This document shows, piece after piece, positions 42,792 through 54,919 of a stretch of DNA of 64,000 nucleotides. A program made the position numbers and the translations under genes. Each line of letters starts with the position of its first letter. Position 1 is the first letter of the stretch. This DNA is from Chrysopilus asiliformis. Lineage: Eukaryota; Arthropoda; Insecta; Diptera; Rhagionidae. The notes under the pieces are model-generated. The model saw nothing but the letters and a program-made list of their open reading frames with translations, was not told the DNA's origin and ran no database searches. The DNA is taken from NCBI GenBank assembly GCA_964034945.1, contig OZ035960.1:83452148-83516147 (forward strand). The letters are read 5' to 3'.

Positions 42792-43420
42792 ATTTTTATA
42801 CCCGTATGATGAAACCAAAGGGTATATTAACTTTGCCTTACCGTTTGTAACGCCAAGATCCCGTCATCATACACAAAAATGAATTACACCAGTGTGTTTA
42901 GAATGATAAAAATAATTAATTTTTGCATGTCCGTCCGTCTGTCTGTCTGTCCGTCTGTCTGTCTGTCTGTCCGTCTGTCTGTCTGTCTGTCCGTCCGTCT
43001 GCCTGTCCGTCCGTCTGCCTGTCCGTCCGTCTTTCTGTCTATCTGTGGCGCGGATTGCGGGCGCACGGATTGAGCTAGAGACTTGAAATTTTGCGCAGAT
43101 CCGTTTTTCGTAAAATGCGAGGCTAAGTTCGTTAATCGGCAAAAATGGACCATTAGGGGGGGGGGGGGGGGGGGTACCCCCCATAGGAACGAAAATGTTT
43201 TTCGCGAATATCTCAAAAACTGTGCATCCTATAAAAAAAGTGCAAGAACAAAAGTTATTTAGAATATGATTCTACATAAAACTCCCATACATCAAAATCC
43301 GATTGGAATAAATTTTAAAAAATCTTATTGGAAAGTTTGACTTCAAAGTGGAATTTTGGTACAACTGTTCGAATTTTGACACGAATATCACCATACGGGT
43401 CTCCAATGATTGCCAGATTG
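42792..43420 (+). repeat. Repeat family A, copy 4, with expanded microsatellite
   Basis: Typical head and body. The GTCC/GTCT microsatellite is expanded to about 120 bp (42928-43046), and a run of about 18 G lies at 43157-43174 where other copies have 7 or fewer. The right-end hairpin is cut in half (TTGCCAGATTG only). Confidence 0.8.
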
Positions 43421-44229
43421 TTTGCATTTCGCAATGTGTTCTGCATGAGATTTAGCGACGTATAAATATTAAATGAGTAATAAAATCTCAGCAAAACACA
43501 CGAAATAATATGCAAAAATGTTAAACTAGAAAATTGCTGCTTATCATTTCATTTCACAGTAAATCACAAAAAATAAATACCGGTAAGCACCGGATATCTT
43601 GCTGTGTTCCATCTGGACCACAAAGAGTGGTAAAATTTAACTTATTTTAAATCTTTTAATGATTGCAAGAATGGAAAATGGGAGAAAAATCAAAACCGAA
43701 ATATATGCGACCATCGAATCAAAACAACTAAAAAAATGCAATCCGCAGCATTGCCGAGTCCGATTTTTTTGTTGTTGATTTTTTTTATTTAAGAGGCGGG
43801 AAATTTAGAAATTGAAATTTGTTTTGACCATATCTTATAAACGTACAAGAACTCATCACTTTATGCTGAAATTGGATGCTGAATTTAAATTGTCAGGAAA
43901 TAGTTGAAGATCAATTGATATCAAATCTTCGGTCTGTCAAAATCATTTTACAAACGACGTGATGCTAATTTCAAATCAACAACGACGTTTAAAAAAAATG
44001 CAGTACCAGTTTTGACTGAATTTCTAGTATTCTATAGTCAAACGATCATAATGTAAATTTTATTTTAAAACTGTATTTAATTTCTAAGAAAAAAATACAT
44101 TTCTCATATAGCTCATCTGGTAATGCCGTTGCGTATCTTATGTTTGCCACTATATTCCCTTCTCTGTTTTACATTTATTAGATTTCTTTGTGGTCATATT
44201 CCTTGCTCATTCTTTGTACCCCAAAAATT

Positions 44230-46340
44230 TCTAACCAATTAGAATGCCAAGCTCTGAGTATTTCTGGGTTTTTCGTTTTTGGTTACATCGGTTTTTTTCT
44301 GTGGAGGTTTGTCTTCTGTATTCTGTAACTATAGTCAAAGGCGTCAGTAGAGTCATATGCAGGGGGAGGGAAGATGCATTTATTTATAAAAAAACATTGG
44401 ATGTATTTGTTATAGTTAATGACAAGATAGAAAAATTCAATTTTGGTCAAATCCATCCACAAAAGTTTTCAAGTCGCTAGTTCAACGCGTTCTAGAGTTA
44501 TTTGACATAACATAGAGACGGACAAAACAACAGACCGACGGACAAATATACGGAAATCCTAGTAATTTTCGCAGATACGGATCTCAGGTTAATCAGAAAG
44601 TTCCAATTTGTCAATGTTTTCATTTTCACTGGTTTTTGACGGATTTTTGGTTAAAGGAATTTCGATTTGACCTTATTTGCGAGCTTACGGTTTGGAAGAA
44701 AATATCAATAAAAACATTAATTTAGAGACCTTTTTGTAACCGAAAACTGCAATTTTGACTCAATATTTGTAAATTTGGATTCAATTGGCGGTTTAGTGAC
44801 AATAACATTTAACAGGACATACCGCAAACCGTTATGGGTCGTAGCTTCTGGAATTTCAGGTAGATTTTTTATTTCCTTAAGACACTGCACCCTACAGACT
44901 TTTTATTGTGTCATAGTTGGTTTGATCAAATGGCATTTGGCTGAATGAAACTATGCACACTTGTCGATTACAATTTCCATAAATTTAACTTTTTTTTATT
45001 GTTATTATTGCGAGTATTCAAGCTTATGATCTTATAATGCAAATTCTTAAGAGCAATTATCATATTAGTATTTCACATGTTTTAATTTATAATACAATTC
45101 CGATTGTCTCGAGAAAATTGAATATACTTTAAAATTTATTGATAATCAGGTGGTATGGAAGTTAATACATCAACTTTTTTTTTACTAAGCTAACTAAACT
45201 ATCACTGAACTATCAATAAACATATGAAACCTGGAACGAATTTTGAGAACGTAAAAAATTCCGCCGGAAATAGACTTTAATTTTTTTTGTAAAGTGATAA
45301 TTTGACTATTTTGACGCTAAACCACAGATATAATATAACCAAGATAGCGCTAACTGCTATCTCAATTGAGCTAGGAAATTACACGTAATTCCAAAGGAAG
45401 AGTGAGAATAAAATATTTAAAAATTGACAAATAAAAAGGTTGAATTGCTTTTATAGTCTGTTTGCACTCTGCTCAGCATTTTTTTATATCCCTTTATTGC
45501 TTACGTTAAAATTTGAACTGCCAGCTACATTGAATAGAAATGAAAGAAAATATATATTGTTTTCAATTTTCCGTCTATGGTTGTTTGAAAAGGGCATAGT
45601 TGCCATGAAAAACTATTTAACTTTTTATCAAAAATCTGACAAAACTCAATTCCAATGAATATAAAGGATAGCGATATATATTCTCGGACCATTTTATTTT
45701 GTAACTTTATATGACGTTTTAAACGACTGACCTGCCTCTTGTTTAACTTCCCTTAATGCTAGGACTACCCATTCTTTAATAATACTTCAAAATTTGAAGT
45801 TTACAGCGCAACCATATCCAAAGCTATATAAGAGTCGTAAAATCGAAAATTTCAAGAAATTTCCTTTTTAAACACTGACAATTTATATCAAATTGTATAT
45901 GGAGGGCGACATTGTCGCCGTAATCTATTGCCGTAAATGTTGTGTCGGGACAATTGTATTTAGCGCTTTATACTATAGTTTTGAAATTTGAGGCCTAGAC
46001 TGAATTGATATATGATTTTTTGAAAAACTAAATAGTTTAAGCATGTTATTGATTTTTTACTGTCTAATAAGGTTAAGTTATATAACAATAGCATTACCAT
46101 AGAAAATCATTGGTCTCTGTCAAATTAAATTAATTAATTTGGTTATCATCTATTGAGGCAATTAGATATTTTTTCCATCAAATAAAACATTAATTTTTTC
46201 AGCTTCATATTAGTTTACTTTCAATTTCACATTAGTTATTGTGTATCTACTGAAGTCTTACAATGGTGAGAAAAATTCGCGAAATAGACTTCGCTTAAAA
46301 ATAACTTGGGTCATAGTTTTTAAAACAAATCGTAATAGAA
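44230..46340. other. Gene-free interval
   Basis: No exon recognised. A GACGGACAAAACAACAGACC stretch near 44518-44550 recalls the tails of family A/B-like repeats, but no boundaries could be set. Confidence 0.4.
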
Positions 46341-46561
46341 AACAACAAAAGCTTCAATTGCCAATCTGGCAATTACTGAAAACCCGTACTGTGATTTAAG
46401 TGAACAGCGAACAGTTGTATCTAAATTCCACTTTGAAGTCAATCTTTTCAATAAGATTTATTAAAATTTATTCCAATCGAGTTTTGATGTATGGGAGTTT
46501 TATGTAGAATCATATCCTAAATAACTTTTGTTCTTGCACTTTTTTTTTGATAAGATGCACC
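46341..46561 (-). repeat. Repeat family A, copy 5 (3' module only)
   Basis: It contains the end hairpin (AATTGCCAATCTGGCAATT), the CCGTACTGTGAT junction and the TATGTAGAATCATATCCTAA block, then stops at GATAAGATGCAC. The microsatellite half is missing. Confidence 0.75.
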
Positions 46562-46876
46562 ACAAAAAACAACTCCAACAACCATCTAAATTTTGGTGGG
46601 GCCCTCCCCAAAACAAATTTTGCAAGCGACACATAAGTTAAAAGATCGTAAAAGCTCTACGGGATGATCTTGCAAGTTTTCTAACCGTCTGTTAATTTTT
46701 ATCCAGAATAGAAAAACTTCTTAAAAAAATTCAACATGGAACTTAAGAAACGCGCATTAACTTGTTATCCAGAAAATCAGATTATATTTAATTTCTCTTA
46801 ACGCCAGTTAACAAGTTAATAGATATAAATTTGTTATCTAGAATTGGGGGTAGGTGAGAAGTTTACTCGACTGATA

Positions 46877-47216
46877 GTGCGGTATTACACTTGGCGATTT
46901 TCGGGCTAACTTGAGTCGATTTTCGGGCTAACTTAAGCCGATTTCCGGGAAAAACGGTTGCGGAGGTAGAAAGGAAAACTCACCACTCGAAATTATGGTT
47001 CATCGGCAACATTCTAGAGAAATAATTTTCTTTCTGAATGTAAGCAGATAAAGGTCCATGTTAACTGTCTGGCAACTGCAGCACGAGTGAAGTTGAGCCC
47101 ACACTCATATGTAACCTTGTGTAGCATATGCAAACAGGGATGGTTTGCTTGAGCCAAATGTGGTTTACTTCAACCCAAAAGTTTACGGCTTAAATAAGCT
47201 AAGTGGAATACCGCAC
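46877..47216. mobile_element. PIF/Harbinger-like MITE, ATA duplication
   Basis: 340 bp, ends GTGCGGTATTACACTT and near-inverse, flanked by ATA (46874-46876, 47217-47219). Same family as 9482-9840. A GATTTTCGGGCTAACTT unit is tandemly doubled at the left end. Confidence 0.8.
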
Positions 47217-47584
47217 ATAGAGTTTTATCATGCGTAAAGAAACAGTCGAATCGAGAAAACTCCACTGTGGTGAAATCGAGTAAGTTATATTTTCTTACAG
47301 AAACACGTCTAGGGAAAATGACGTTAAAACGACGTATAATTCAGAAGTTTTCACAGAGAATGCTCGATTCGCAAATTACAGACCAAACTTCTGATTTATA
47401 CAAGCTCAAGATGATTTCGAAAAATGTTCAAATTTTCAAAAAAAGCTTTAATTTGTTAATATAATCGCCATTCATTAGCAGAAAAAGTCCATGGAGTAAG
47501 GTGTTTAATAGACAAAATTGATAAAAAGTGTGGTCGATGTTGAAAAAAGCAGAAACATTGTATGACATTTTTATAATACATAAA

Positions 47585-47884
47585 CAGTGAAAGCTCCCAT
47601 AACCGGACACTAACGGGACTAAGATTTCTTTCCGTTTACCAGAACTCTAAGGGTGTGTGCAAAATTGTCTAACTGCATGCTAATTTCCCGTTGTAATCCC
47701 AGTTTTTATTGGAAAGTTTCCAGTTTGCTGTCATTATTGTGCGAAACGATTACTGGAATGTTGTGCTAAATTTTTGACGTTTGACATGTAATTAAAGTTT
47801 GGAACTACGAATTTGGTCATGGGAAATGTCTGTTTAAAGGAATTGTCGGCCTATGGAAGGTGTCCGCAAAGGAAGCTTTCACTG
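47585..47884. mobile_element. pogo/Tigger-like MITE
   Basis: A 300-bp element with CAGTGAAAGCTCCCATAACC and inverse CTTTCACTG; the internal CCGGACAC also matches inversely. TA follows on the right; the left flank is AA, so the TA duplication is damaged or the call is wrong. The termini resemble those of pogo/Tigger elements. Confidence 0.6.
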
Positions 47885-47886
47885 TA

Positions 47887-49525
47887 TTGATAGTTTTTGA
47901 TTTAATTACCAATATTTCAAAAATTAAATCAAGTTCCATAAAATTGATTGATTTCTTGTGACTTGGTGTTAGCCATAAAATGTTTAAAAAAAGTCATAAA
48001 ATTATAAATTGCGTCATTGTTTAAACCCCCATCCTAGAAACATATTAATCAAAAAACTAGTTGCTGAATAAATGAAATTTCCACTGATTTCTTCAAGTAA
48101 ACTTGAGTCGTTGCCTGTATTTAATGCAAATACAAACGTATCTGCGAGTATACTTAACGTGCCATGCACGGCTTTAACTAAACCAATCAACTTTCCAATC
48201 GAACAGTGTTAAATCAGCATTTGATCTTGTCGGTCACATATTTTTGCGTTGAAATACATTTTGTTGGAAGCGTTTGAGCTATCAAACAAGTTATACATAT
48301 CGCTTTTAAATATAAATATTGGTTCTGGTCTTATCTTGGAAATTCGGTACGTATAAGTGGTTATAGATTATTCAGCATTTTTTTATCATAATGTTTTTTT
48401 TTTGTGGGTTTTACCTTTATCATGTCTTTAATTATCACATACTGTATATCCGGTTCAATTATGTATGAAAATCTACATATGTTAAATATTTGTCTTTCAC
48501 AATATCCAAATAAAGGTCAAAGAATCTGGTAATGTTACAATCGTTTTTTCTGCATCCAATTTATCCAAAGTGCCGTACTATGTCATTGACGCATGATGAC
48601 GTTTATTATAATATTTCATCGCGTGAATTATTGGCAAGTTATGAATTGTTTTTTAAACATTATTTGACATACATAACTTGCTTAAAAACATTTAATTTGG
48701 CCTTGGGTATTTTTTTTCTCAGAAAGTCAAAATCACTTTCTAGGTGTAGATGTTAGTTTACAGAATAAAATCGCCTTTTCAATTTTATCATTCCCTGCAA
48801 ACGTTTTACTTTGAATTTATAAGTTCGATATATAAACTTTCATATTTACATTGATGTCGACCGGTTTTAGTTTCAGTTATATAATGAAATATAGTGCCTA
48901 CAAATAACCTCGAAATATTAATTTGTTCAACTATATTTTCCAAATTATCAGTCTGTTTGTAAAATCAACATTTTTGCACTAGTTTCTAGAATACGATTTT
49001 ACATTACTTTTTCATACATTTAAAATGTCATTTCGTAATTGAACTCGATGTCGTATAAAAGAAAGCATTGGAAAAAGCTTTCGATATATATTTGATCATT
49101 CAACTGGCCATTGGCCAAGGTGGAACAAAAAAGTATTTCAATCCACGTGAAAAATTTGGATGGATCATTTAGTTCACCTTCTCTGTGTGTACTGGGGTAT
49201 ATTCTTACCCCATTAAAACTTCAATAAAAAGTTTTGGCCCGAAACAACACGCAAATCAAAGAAACAACCGTCCGTAATCATCCTGAGCTGTCTTCCCCTA
49301 AGCTCTGGCTGGAACTATAGAAAAAATTACAATGTGAAACGCATTTTTCTTCAAACATATGGACGATCAGCAAGTGCTTTTCTTGGAATTTTCAGCTCTG
49401 CTCTCTAGTTTTCGACATTGAAACCCATTTTGACTGTGAAAATCAATTTGGATAACATTTGCATGGATTTCTATGAATTTATCAACACTGTATGCAGCGG
49501 GTGATTGAGAAAAACGTGTGTAGTT
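47887..49525. other. Gene-free interval
   Basis: AT-rich, with no exon or transposon end that I can support. The frame at 48532-48756 has low-complexity AT-driven composition. Confidence 0.4.
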
Positions 49526-50085
49526 AAAAACATAACAAAAGCTATAATTGCCAATCTGGCAATCATTGGAGACCCGTATGGTGATATTCGTATCAAAATT
49601 CGAACAGTTGTACCAAAATTCCACTTTGAAGTCAAACTTTCCAACAAGATTTTTTAAAATTTATTCCAATCGGATTTTGATGTATGGAAGTTTTATGTAG
49701 AATCATATCCTAAATAACTTTTGTTGTTGGACTTTTTTGATGAGAAGCACCGTTTTTGCGATATTTACAAAAAACGTTTTCGTTCGTATGGGGGGTACCC
49801 CCCCTAATGGTCCATTTTTGCCCATTAACGAACTTAGCCTCGCATTTTACAAAAAATGGATCTGTGCAAAATTTCAAGTCTCTAGCTCAATCCGTGCGCC
49901 CGCAATCCGCGCCACAGACGGACAGACGGACAGACAGAGGGACGGACATGCAAAATTCAATTTTTTTTTATCATTCTAAACACACTGGTGTAATTCATTT
50001 TTGTGTGTGATGACGGGATCTTGGCGTTACAAACGGTAAAGCAAAGTTAATATACTCTTTGGTTTCACCATACGGGTATAAAAAT
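49526..50085 (-). repeat. Repeat family A, copy 6
   Basis: A complete copy in inverse orientation, from AAAACATAACAAAAGC and the AATTGCCAATCTGGC hairpin through GGGGGGTACCCCCC and the GGACGGACATG microsatellite to ACGGGTATAAAAAT. Very similar to copies 3 and 7. Confidence 0.85.
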
Positions 50086-50124
50086 TACAACATTCAATGT
50101 AGACAAATATGATGCCAACTTTGA

Positions 50125-50559
50125 CCCCCGTCGCACACTTCAGCTAAGCTATGTGAGCGAGGCTAGCTATAGTTACTGGGTTAGCTCACCTCGTTGCACA
50201 CTTGAGCTAAGCTACGCGGCGATATTTTCGGTAAATATTTTCACGTTTTCCAGTCCAAATGCAATTGGTACTTACACATTTATGTCCACAAAATACTACA
50301 CTTTTGGAAACACCGATTCTACACTGTAAAACGGCGAAAGTATTTATATGTGAGTGTCAGCGATGCCAGCGAAGTCGTTCGCGTAGTTGAAGTCTGAACT
50401 ACGCGAGCGAGCTTAGTCCGTGTCGCCCATGACTAGGCGACGTAGTTTCATAGTTTCGCTGAAGTGTGCGGTCGCCAATGCAAATGCTAAGGATTTTACT
50501 TTCAGCGAGAAACTTAGCTCACGTAGTTGAGCTCGCTTAGCTGAAGTGTGCGACGGGGG
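50125..50559. mobile_element. MITE with CCCCCGTCGCACAC termini, TGA duplication
   Basis: 435 bp, inverted ends CCCCCGTCGCACACTTCAGC, flanked by TGA (50122-50124, 50560-50562). GCTAAGCTA/TTAGCTC words are reiterated inside. A 3-bp duplication suggests PIF/Harbinger. Confidence 0.85.
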
Positions 50560-50562
50560 TGA

Positions 50563-52539
50563 ATGCTGTAAAAATACATCGCGCATGTAAATGTCAGCGT
50601 AAAATTATAATTAAAGTGTAAAACGGAATTACACATTAATTATGTGAAATCGCAAAATAGTGTTGTAAAATTACAATTTCAGCTAATGGAAATTTCCATC
50701 TAAGTATTGTAAAATAACAATTAGTCTGTAATTTTACAACATTGCTAATGTAAAATATTTCATGGATTTTTTCCTGAAAAAAGTTTGCGGAAATAAAAAA
50801 AAGTTTCATTTTGGCTTAGAAATTTCTTTCTTTTATCCGAATACTGTCCGTGTCCGTTTATCATAACTCTTTTAATATTAGAATTATGAATTTAATCGTA
50901 GGTAATCCGTTTTAGGGAATTGTTCACCTCCAAAAATTATGCTTTCAGACATAATTTTTAACTGTTTGTGTACACTACGCGAGTAGCGATGATTATTTAC
51001 AACTGATAATGATTTCTCGCTGCTGTCATGCTGACTGGCAAAAATGATAAAATTTACGTATTACTTAAGAGTTTATTCATAGTTTTTTTTTTATTATAAA
51101 TTGTTTTTTGCTTGCCCAAAGTAATCAAAATTCACAGAATATCGCGGGTTGTTGCTAACAATATCGCTGTTGTAGTTAGACGTTTTATTTTGGAAAAACA
51201 ATCAAACTCGTGTTTCAACTAGTAATTTATATTCAACAACTTAAGCCATTTTAAATGTTTCAACGATTTTTTTTAAAGAGAATAGTTTTGTGTTTAAGCA
51301 TTCAATCATTTCTGATTCATGGTTTTTAATCGACATTTTTAGCAATAACTCTATTGGAATTACTCAGTTTATAGGGTTTCAGCCAAATATGCCTGACCTA
51401 TTAGGGGGAACTTTTTTTTAGCAAATGTGAATACCCCTATAGGTTTGGGAAAATCGCGATTAAAGTTTCACGTTATTTCCTAAATGCTCCAAATATGGAT
51501 GCATGAGTCGCAGCAATTTTCATCCGATCAACTTAAAATATAAAAAGTTAAAATGTCGTACTTTAAGAAAAAGCAAAAAAAAAAATTGATTTCTCCAAAG
51601 TTTGCCTTTAATATTCCATTTGATAGACCCTGAACATAGTTGAATCGTTCCAAAAAAATGCCAATCTGTCTATTTATTGTGAACATATAAACGAAATTTT
51701 GCGAAAATAGTTTCTTTCTGAAGTATCAGCCTGTTGTGGAAATTTCTGGCGGTGTGTATTTATTTATTTTTTGCTTTTATAAATATCAATTGATTCTTTT
51801 GTACGCAAATCTTTTTTCAACTGAAACCATGCATGTTTTATACTAAAAAGTCAATGAACGATATCTGATATTACACTCGTTACACACGCTTCTGAACATT
51901 TTAGATCGTGTTTCGTAATGTGAAACTTGCGTTACAGTCTTGTTCAATTAAAAGATATAATTTTATATGAAAGTCATCACAATCTTTCGTAGAATGATTA
52001 GACATAAATTTATTATTTTTTCGCGGGATGTTGCCAATTCAACTACTTCGCTATTTTATGATTTAACTTATAATCTCAATCATATTTTCTATGATTTTTT
52101 TCCGAATTATAAATCGGTTGATGATTGTTGAAGATAATTGCTTTTATCTTATCTATAAAGCTGATATAAAAAGTTAATGGATTTTTAATTATTTACAAAA
52201 CTGAATTTCAACGACGTTAAAGTTTCTTTTGTATTCTAATTTGGGGATCTCCACTGATATCCAAAATGCAAATTATAACTGTCTAAATGTATACAATGAG
52301 CCAAGAGGGGTGTTCAACTAAAATTCAACGAATTAAAATCTTAAACAGGGAGATTTTTTCGGGGATTGCATGTTATTTAATATTAGGTGCACTCTTTGGA
52401 TTGTATTTAGATCAAAAAAAAAAAAAACACTTGAAACGCGAAAAAAATTGATGCATACATTTCACAACACATTTATAGTACTGCCTTCGCGAGCGAGAAA
52501 GCTAAAATCGAATTTGCGTGCGACACGTATTCTCCCTTC
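50563..52539. other. Gene-free interval
   Basis: No exon was found. GTAATTTTACAAC and its inverse occur repeatedly between 50570 and 50760, probably an old inverted-repeat element, but the ends cannot be fixed. Confidence 0.4.
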
Positions 52540-53125
52540 AATTTTTATACTCTTTTTATACTCATATAGAAGTATATTAGATTTAGTATATCGTTTGTAA
52601 CACATCGAACCAATCATCGAACACAAAAATGAACTACACCAGGGTGTCAGTGATGACTAAAGATTTTGATTTCTGCATGTCCGTCCGTCTGTCAGTAAAC
52701 CCCATAATTTTCGAAAGGATTAGAGCTAGAGACTTTTTTTTATAGTTTCAGTCAAAGCTTAGGGGAAGAACCTATAATGACGAAGCACAGCTCAGGATGG
52801 TTGGAAGAACGAAAGGAGATGTCGGCAGGTTATAGTCCGGGGGAACATTCCTAAACTTTACTGTACGAAACTGGGGAGGCTCAAGGAAGAAGTCGTGCGC
52901 GCGTGCAGCTGCACTTGAAATTTTATAAATGGCATGGCTAAGTTCTTGAACGGGCAAAATTGGACCATTCCTTTTCCCCTCGCCCATACAAACGAAACAA
53001 CAACGAATTTTGCAATTTTTTCGAAAACGGTGAGCTATATTGAAAAATTTTATAAAGGCAAAATGTGTTTAGGATAGGATTTTACATAACTCATCCATAC
53101 ATCAAAATCCAATCGAACCACTGCT
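52540..53125 (+). repeat. Repeat family C, diverged relative of family A
   Basis: It begins ATTTTTATACTC with a TATACT...AGTATA hairpin, then TTTGTAACACATCG, AATGAACTACACCAGGGTG, TGCATGTCCGTCCGTCTGTC and GAGCTAGAGAC. It ends with ACATCAAAATCCAATCGAA. The order of blocks is the same as in family A while the sequence between them is different. Confidence 0.7.
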
Positions 53126-53301
53126 CTACAAATGGAATACTTTTTTCCTGTTTTCTCAAAAATAATTAGCTGTCGAAACTTTGACATTTCCTTGCTTCTA
53201 ATATTATTTTTATCCGCACAAAACCGCTTAACCTTTGTTGAGCTTCAAAATAACGAGCGACCGTTTCTCGGTGTAATTTGCTCCTGTACCAAGACTGGGG
53301 G

Positions 53302-53580
53302 CACGGCATAAAGACCACCAAGGTATGCCATGAACTTTTGATAGTCAGGTGTGACGTCATTTGTGCCGACTTTTTTAATTAATTTTTTTATTTATTGATC
53401 ACTATTTAATGCAATCAGTCCACTAATTTACGAATTTCTTATTTAGATCGCACAAAAATTTAAATAACCATCCACAAAACAAAATTCCCTCTGAACTTGA
53501 CGAACTAATTGGCACAAGTGACGTTGCAACGAAACGTCAGATTTGAGTTAATGGCATACCTTGGTTGTCTCTATGCCGTG
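53302..53580. mobile_element. hAT-like MITE, 8-bp ACTGGGGG duplication
   Basis: 279 bp, inverted ends CACGGCATAAAGAC and CCAAGGTATGCCAT, flanked by a perfect 8-bp duplication ACTGGGGG (53294-53301, 53581-53588). Unrelated in sequence to the hAT-like MITE at 4615. Confidence 0.9.
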
Positions 53581-53588
53581 ACTGGGGG

Positions 53589-54688
53589 CAGCAGTGCTAG
53601 GCACCGAGAGTCAAAAGAGCTAAACTCGAACAGCCGGTGTCAGAGTACCGTGTCAAAAACGAAAACGCCCTATGCTGTCTAGCCCGAAGTTTCGCCACTG
53701 ATGTTTTTGTTAATATGTGAAATACGGTCAAATCATAATTTTTCCCGTCAAAAATTCGGTCTACCGGATTTTTTTTTCGATCAAAATTCACAAAATTTGG
53801 TCAGTTTGAATTTGTTAGGGGCGACCATCAAACACGGCATGCTAATTTTCGGCTGTTTAACTCCTTGTAAGTGATTAAATCCACATATTGCTCATTTGCG
53901 ACAACAGTGAATTTTTTAGGCGATACTTTTTAAGGTTTTGGATTGCGTGATTTTGTACTAAATTATGTGAGTACAAAAATGTTACAAATGCCCTCTCATG
54001 GCGAGTATTTCTTTCAGAGCTAAGACGTTTTTCCAAATGAAAGTATAAGTCAAAACGAGTCATTCTGCATCATTTTGTTAGGAGATCAATAGATCGAGCA
54101 ATTACTTTTCCAATACTGTTTGGTGGAGAAAACTATGAACCAGGAATGGTTCAAGGCGCGCAATACTATTTTGTTTTGTGAAAGCCTTTGTGGCAATAAA
54201 AATTTGAGTATCTCTTTTGAAGTATTTCGAAACATAATATTAATATTTTCATTAATTAGACGTACCCAATGCCAAAATAAATTCTATTGAAAAACAATAA
54301 ATTTAAGTTGACCTTCCAATTCTTTAAAAAAATAAAACGTAACACTTATTCAGAACGATTAAAAGTGCTGAGAATTCGCCTGACGCACGAAATTACTTTT
54401 GAATTCATTCATCTTGGGACATTTATCGACAAATTAAAATAACAAATTATTCTTTCCATGGATAGAGAATTTATTAAATGACGTGATCTTTCCTGTTTCT
54501 TTAGAGAGACATGCCAAATTTGAACACAACTCCCGAATTTCGTCATTATATTAAAGACCTTTCTAAAAAAATATTGAATTTCTTACTATTTATACGAAAT
54601 ATACTTTGTCAATAGTGTACTGTATCGATATTTTCACTGAGTACACATTTAATTTGCGTGCATATTATTGAATCAACTTAATCGAAAA
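53589..54688. other. Gene-free interval
   Basis: A GC-richer patch at 53589-53700 has no recognisable protein or RNA. The rest is AT-rich without features. Confidence 0.35.
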
Positions 54689-54902
54689 TTAAAGGAAAGT
54701 GCGACTATAACTACGCGAGCTGCTGTAACCGTCCAAGTAGTCGGTCGTGGTGCCAATGTCGGCAAACACTTCAGTCACGATTACTTTATTGCAATTATAA
54801 TTAATTTCAATTTTCGTGAATGTCTGTCTTAAGCCTTCCTTAATATTTAGTAGTTTACATTTCGTCGAACTAGACGCTTGTATTCCAAACGATACCAAGT
54901 TT
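54689..54902 (-). CDS. Candidate terminal exon, unknown protein
   Basis: Minus-strand sequence after a plausible acceptor (GGCTACTTCTAG) stays open for about 70 codons to TAA. The translation has ordinary composition (NLVSFGIQASSSTKCKLL, VIVTEVFADIGTTTDYLDGY, SSSRSYSRTFL at the end) and a Ser/Arg/Tyr tail. It is richer in GC than the flanks. I do not recognise the family, no upstream exon was found up to 56 kb, and no canonical AATAAA follows. It may be a lone exon of a gene with long introns, or chance. Confidence 0.25.
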
Positions 54903-54919
54903 CTAGAAGTAGCCAAAGT

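Larger units (their letters stand above)
42390..44220 (-). repeat. Duplicated segment H, copy 2 (inverse), with insertions
   Basis: Reverse-complement counterpart of 10990-12135, interrupted by a foldback element (42450-42700) and a family A repeat (42792-43420). Landmarks are CCAATTAAACATATAAGAGT, GACACAGCTGATCAGC, CATCACTTTATGCTGAAATT and CTCATCTGGTAATGCCGTTG. Confidence 0.65.

Noticed and set aside
42867..43216. Frames with TDRQTDGQ-type repeats in family A copies (also at 49737-50010 and 58298-58519)
   Set aside because: The repeat peptide is only the translated GTCC/GTCT microsatellite, the frames differ between copies, and the DNA is a dispersed repeat. No evidence of a protein.
45760..45990. 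TTAA followed by TGCTAGGACTACC as a possible piggyBac-like MITE
   Set aside because: No matching inverted end with TTAA was found to the right.
47267..47464. Frame after a GTAAGT...CTTACAG stretch as a spliced exon
   Set aside because: The implied intron would be only about 21 bp, too short for a spliceosomal intron.
48532..48756. 75-codon frame, + strand
   Set aside because: Rich in Phe/Leu/Lys from AT-rich DNA, with no family resemblance.
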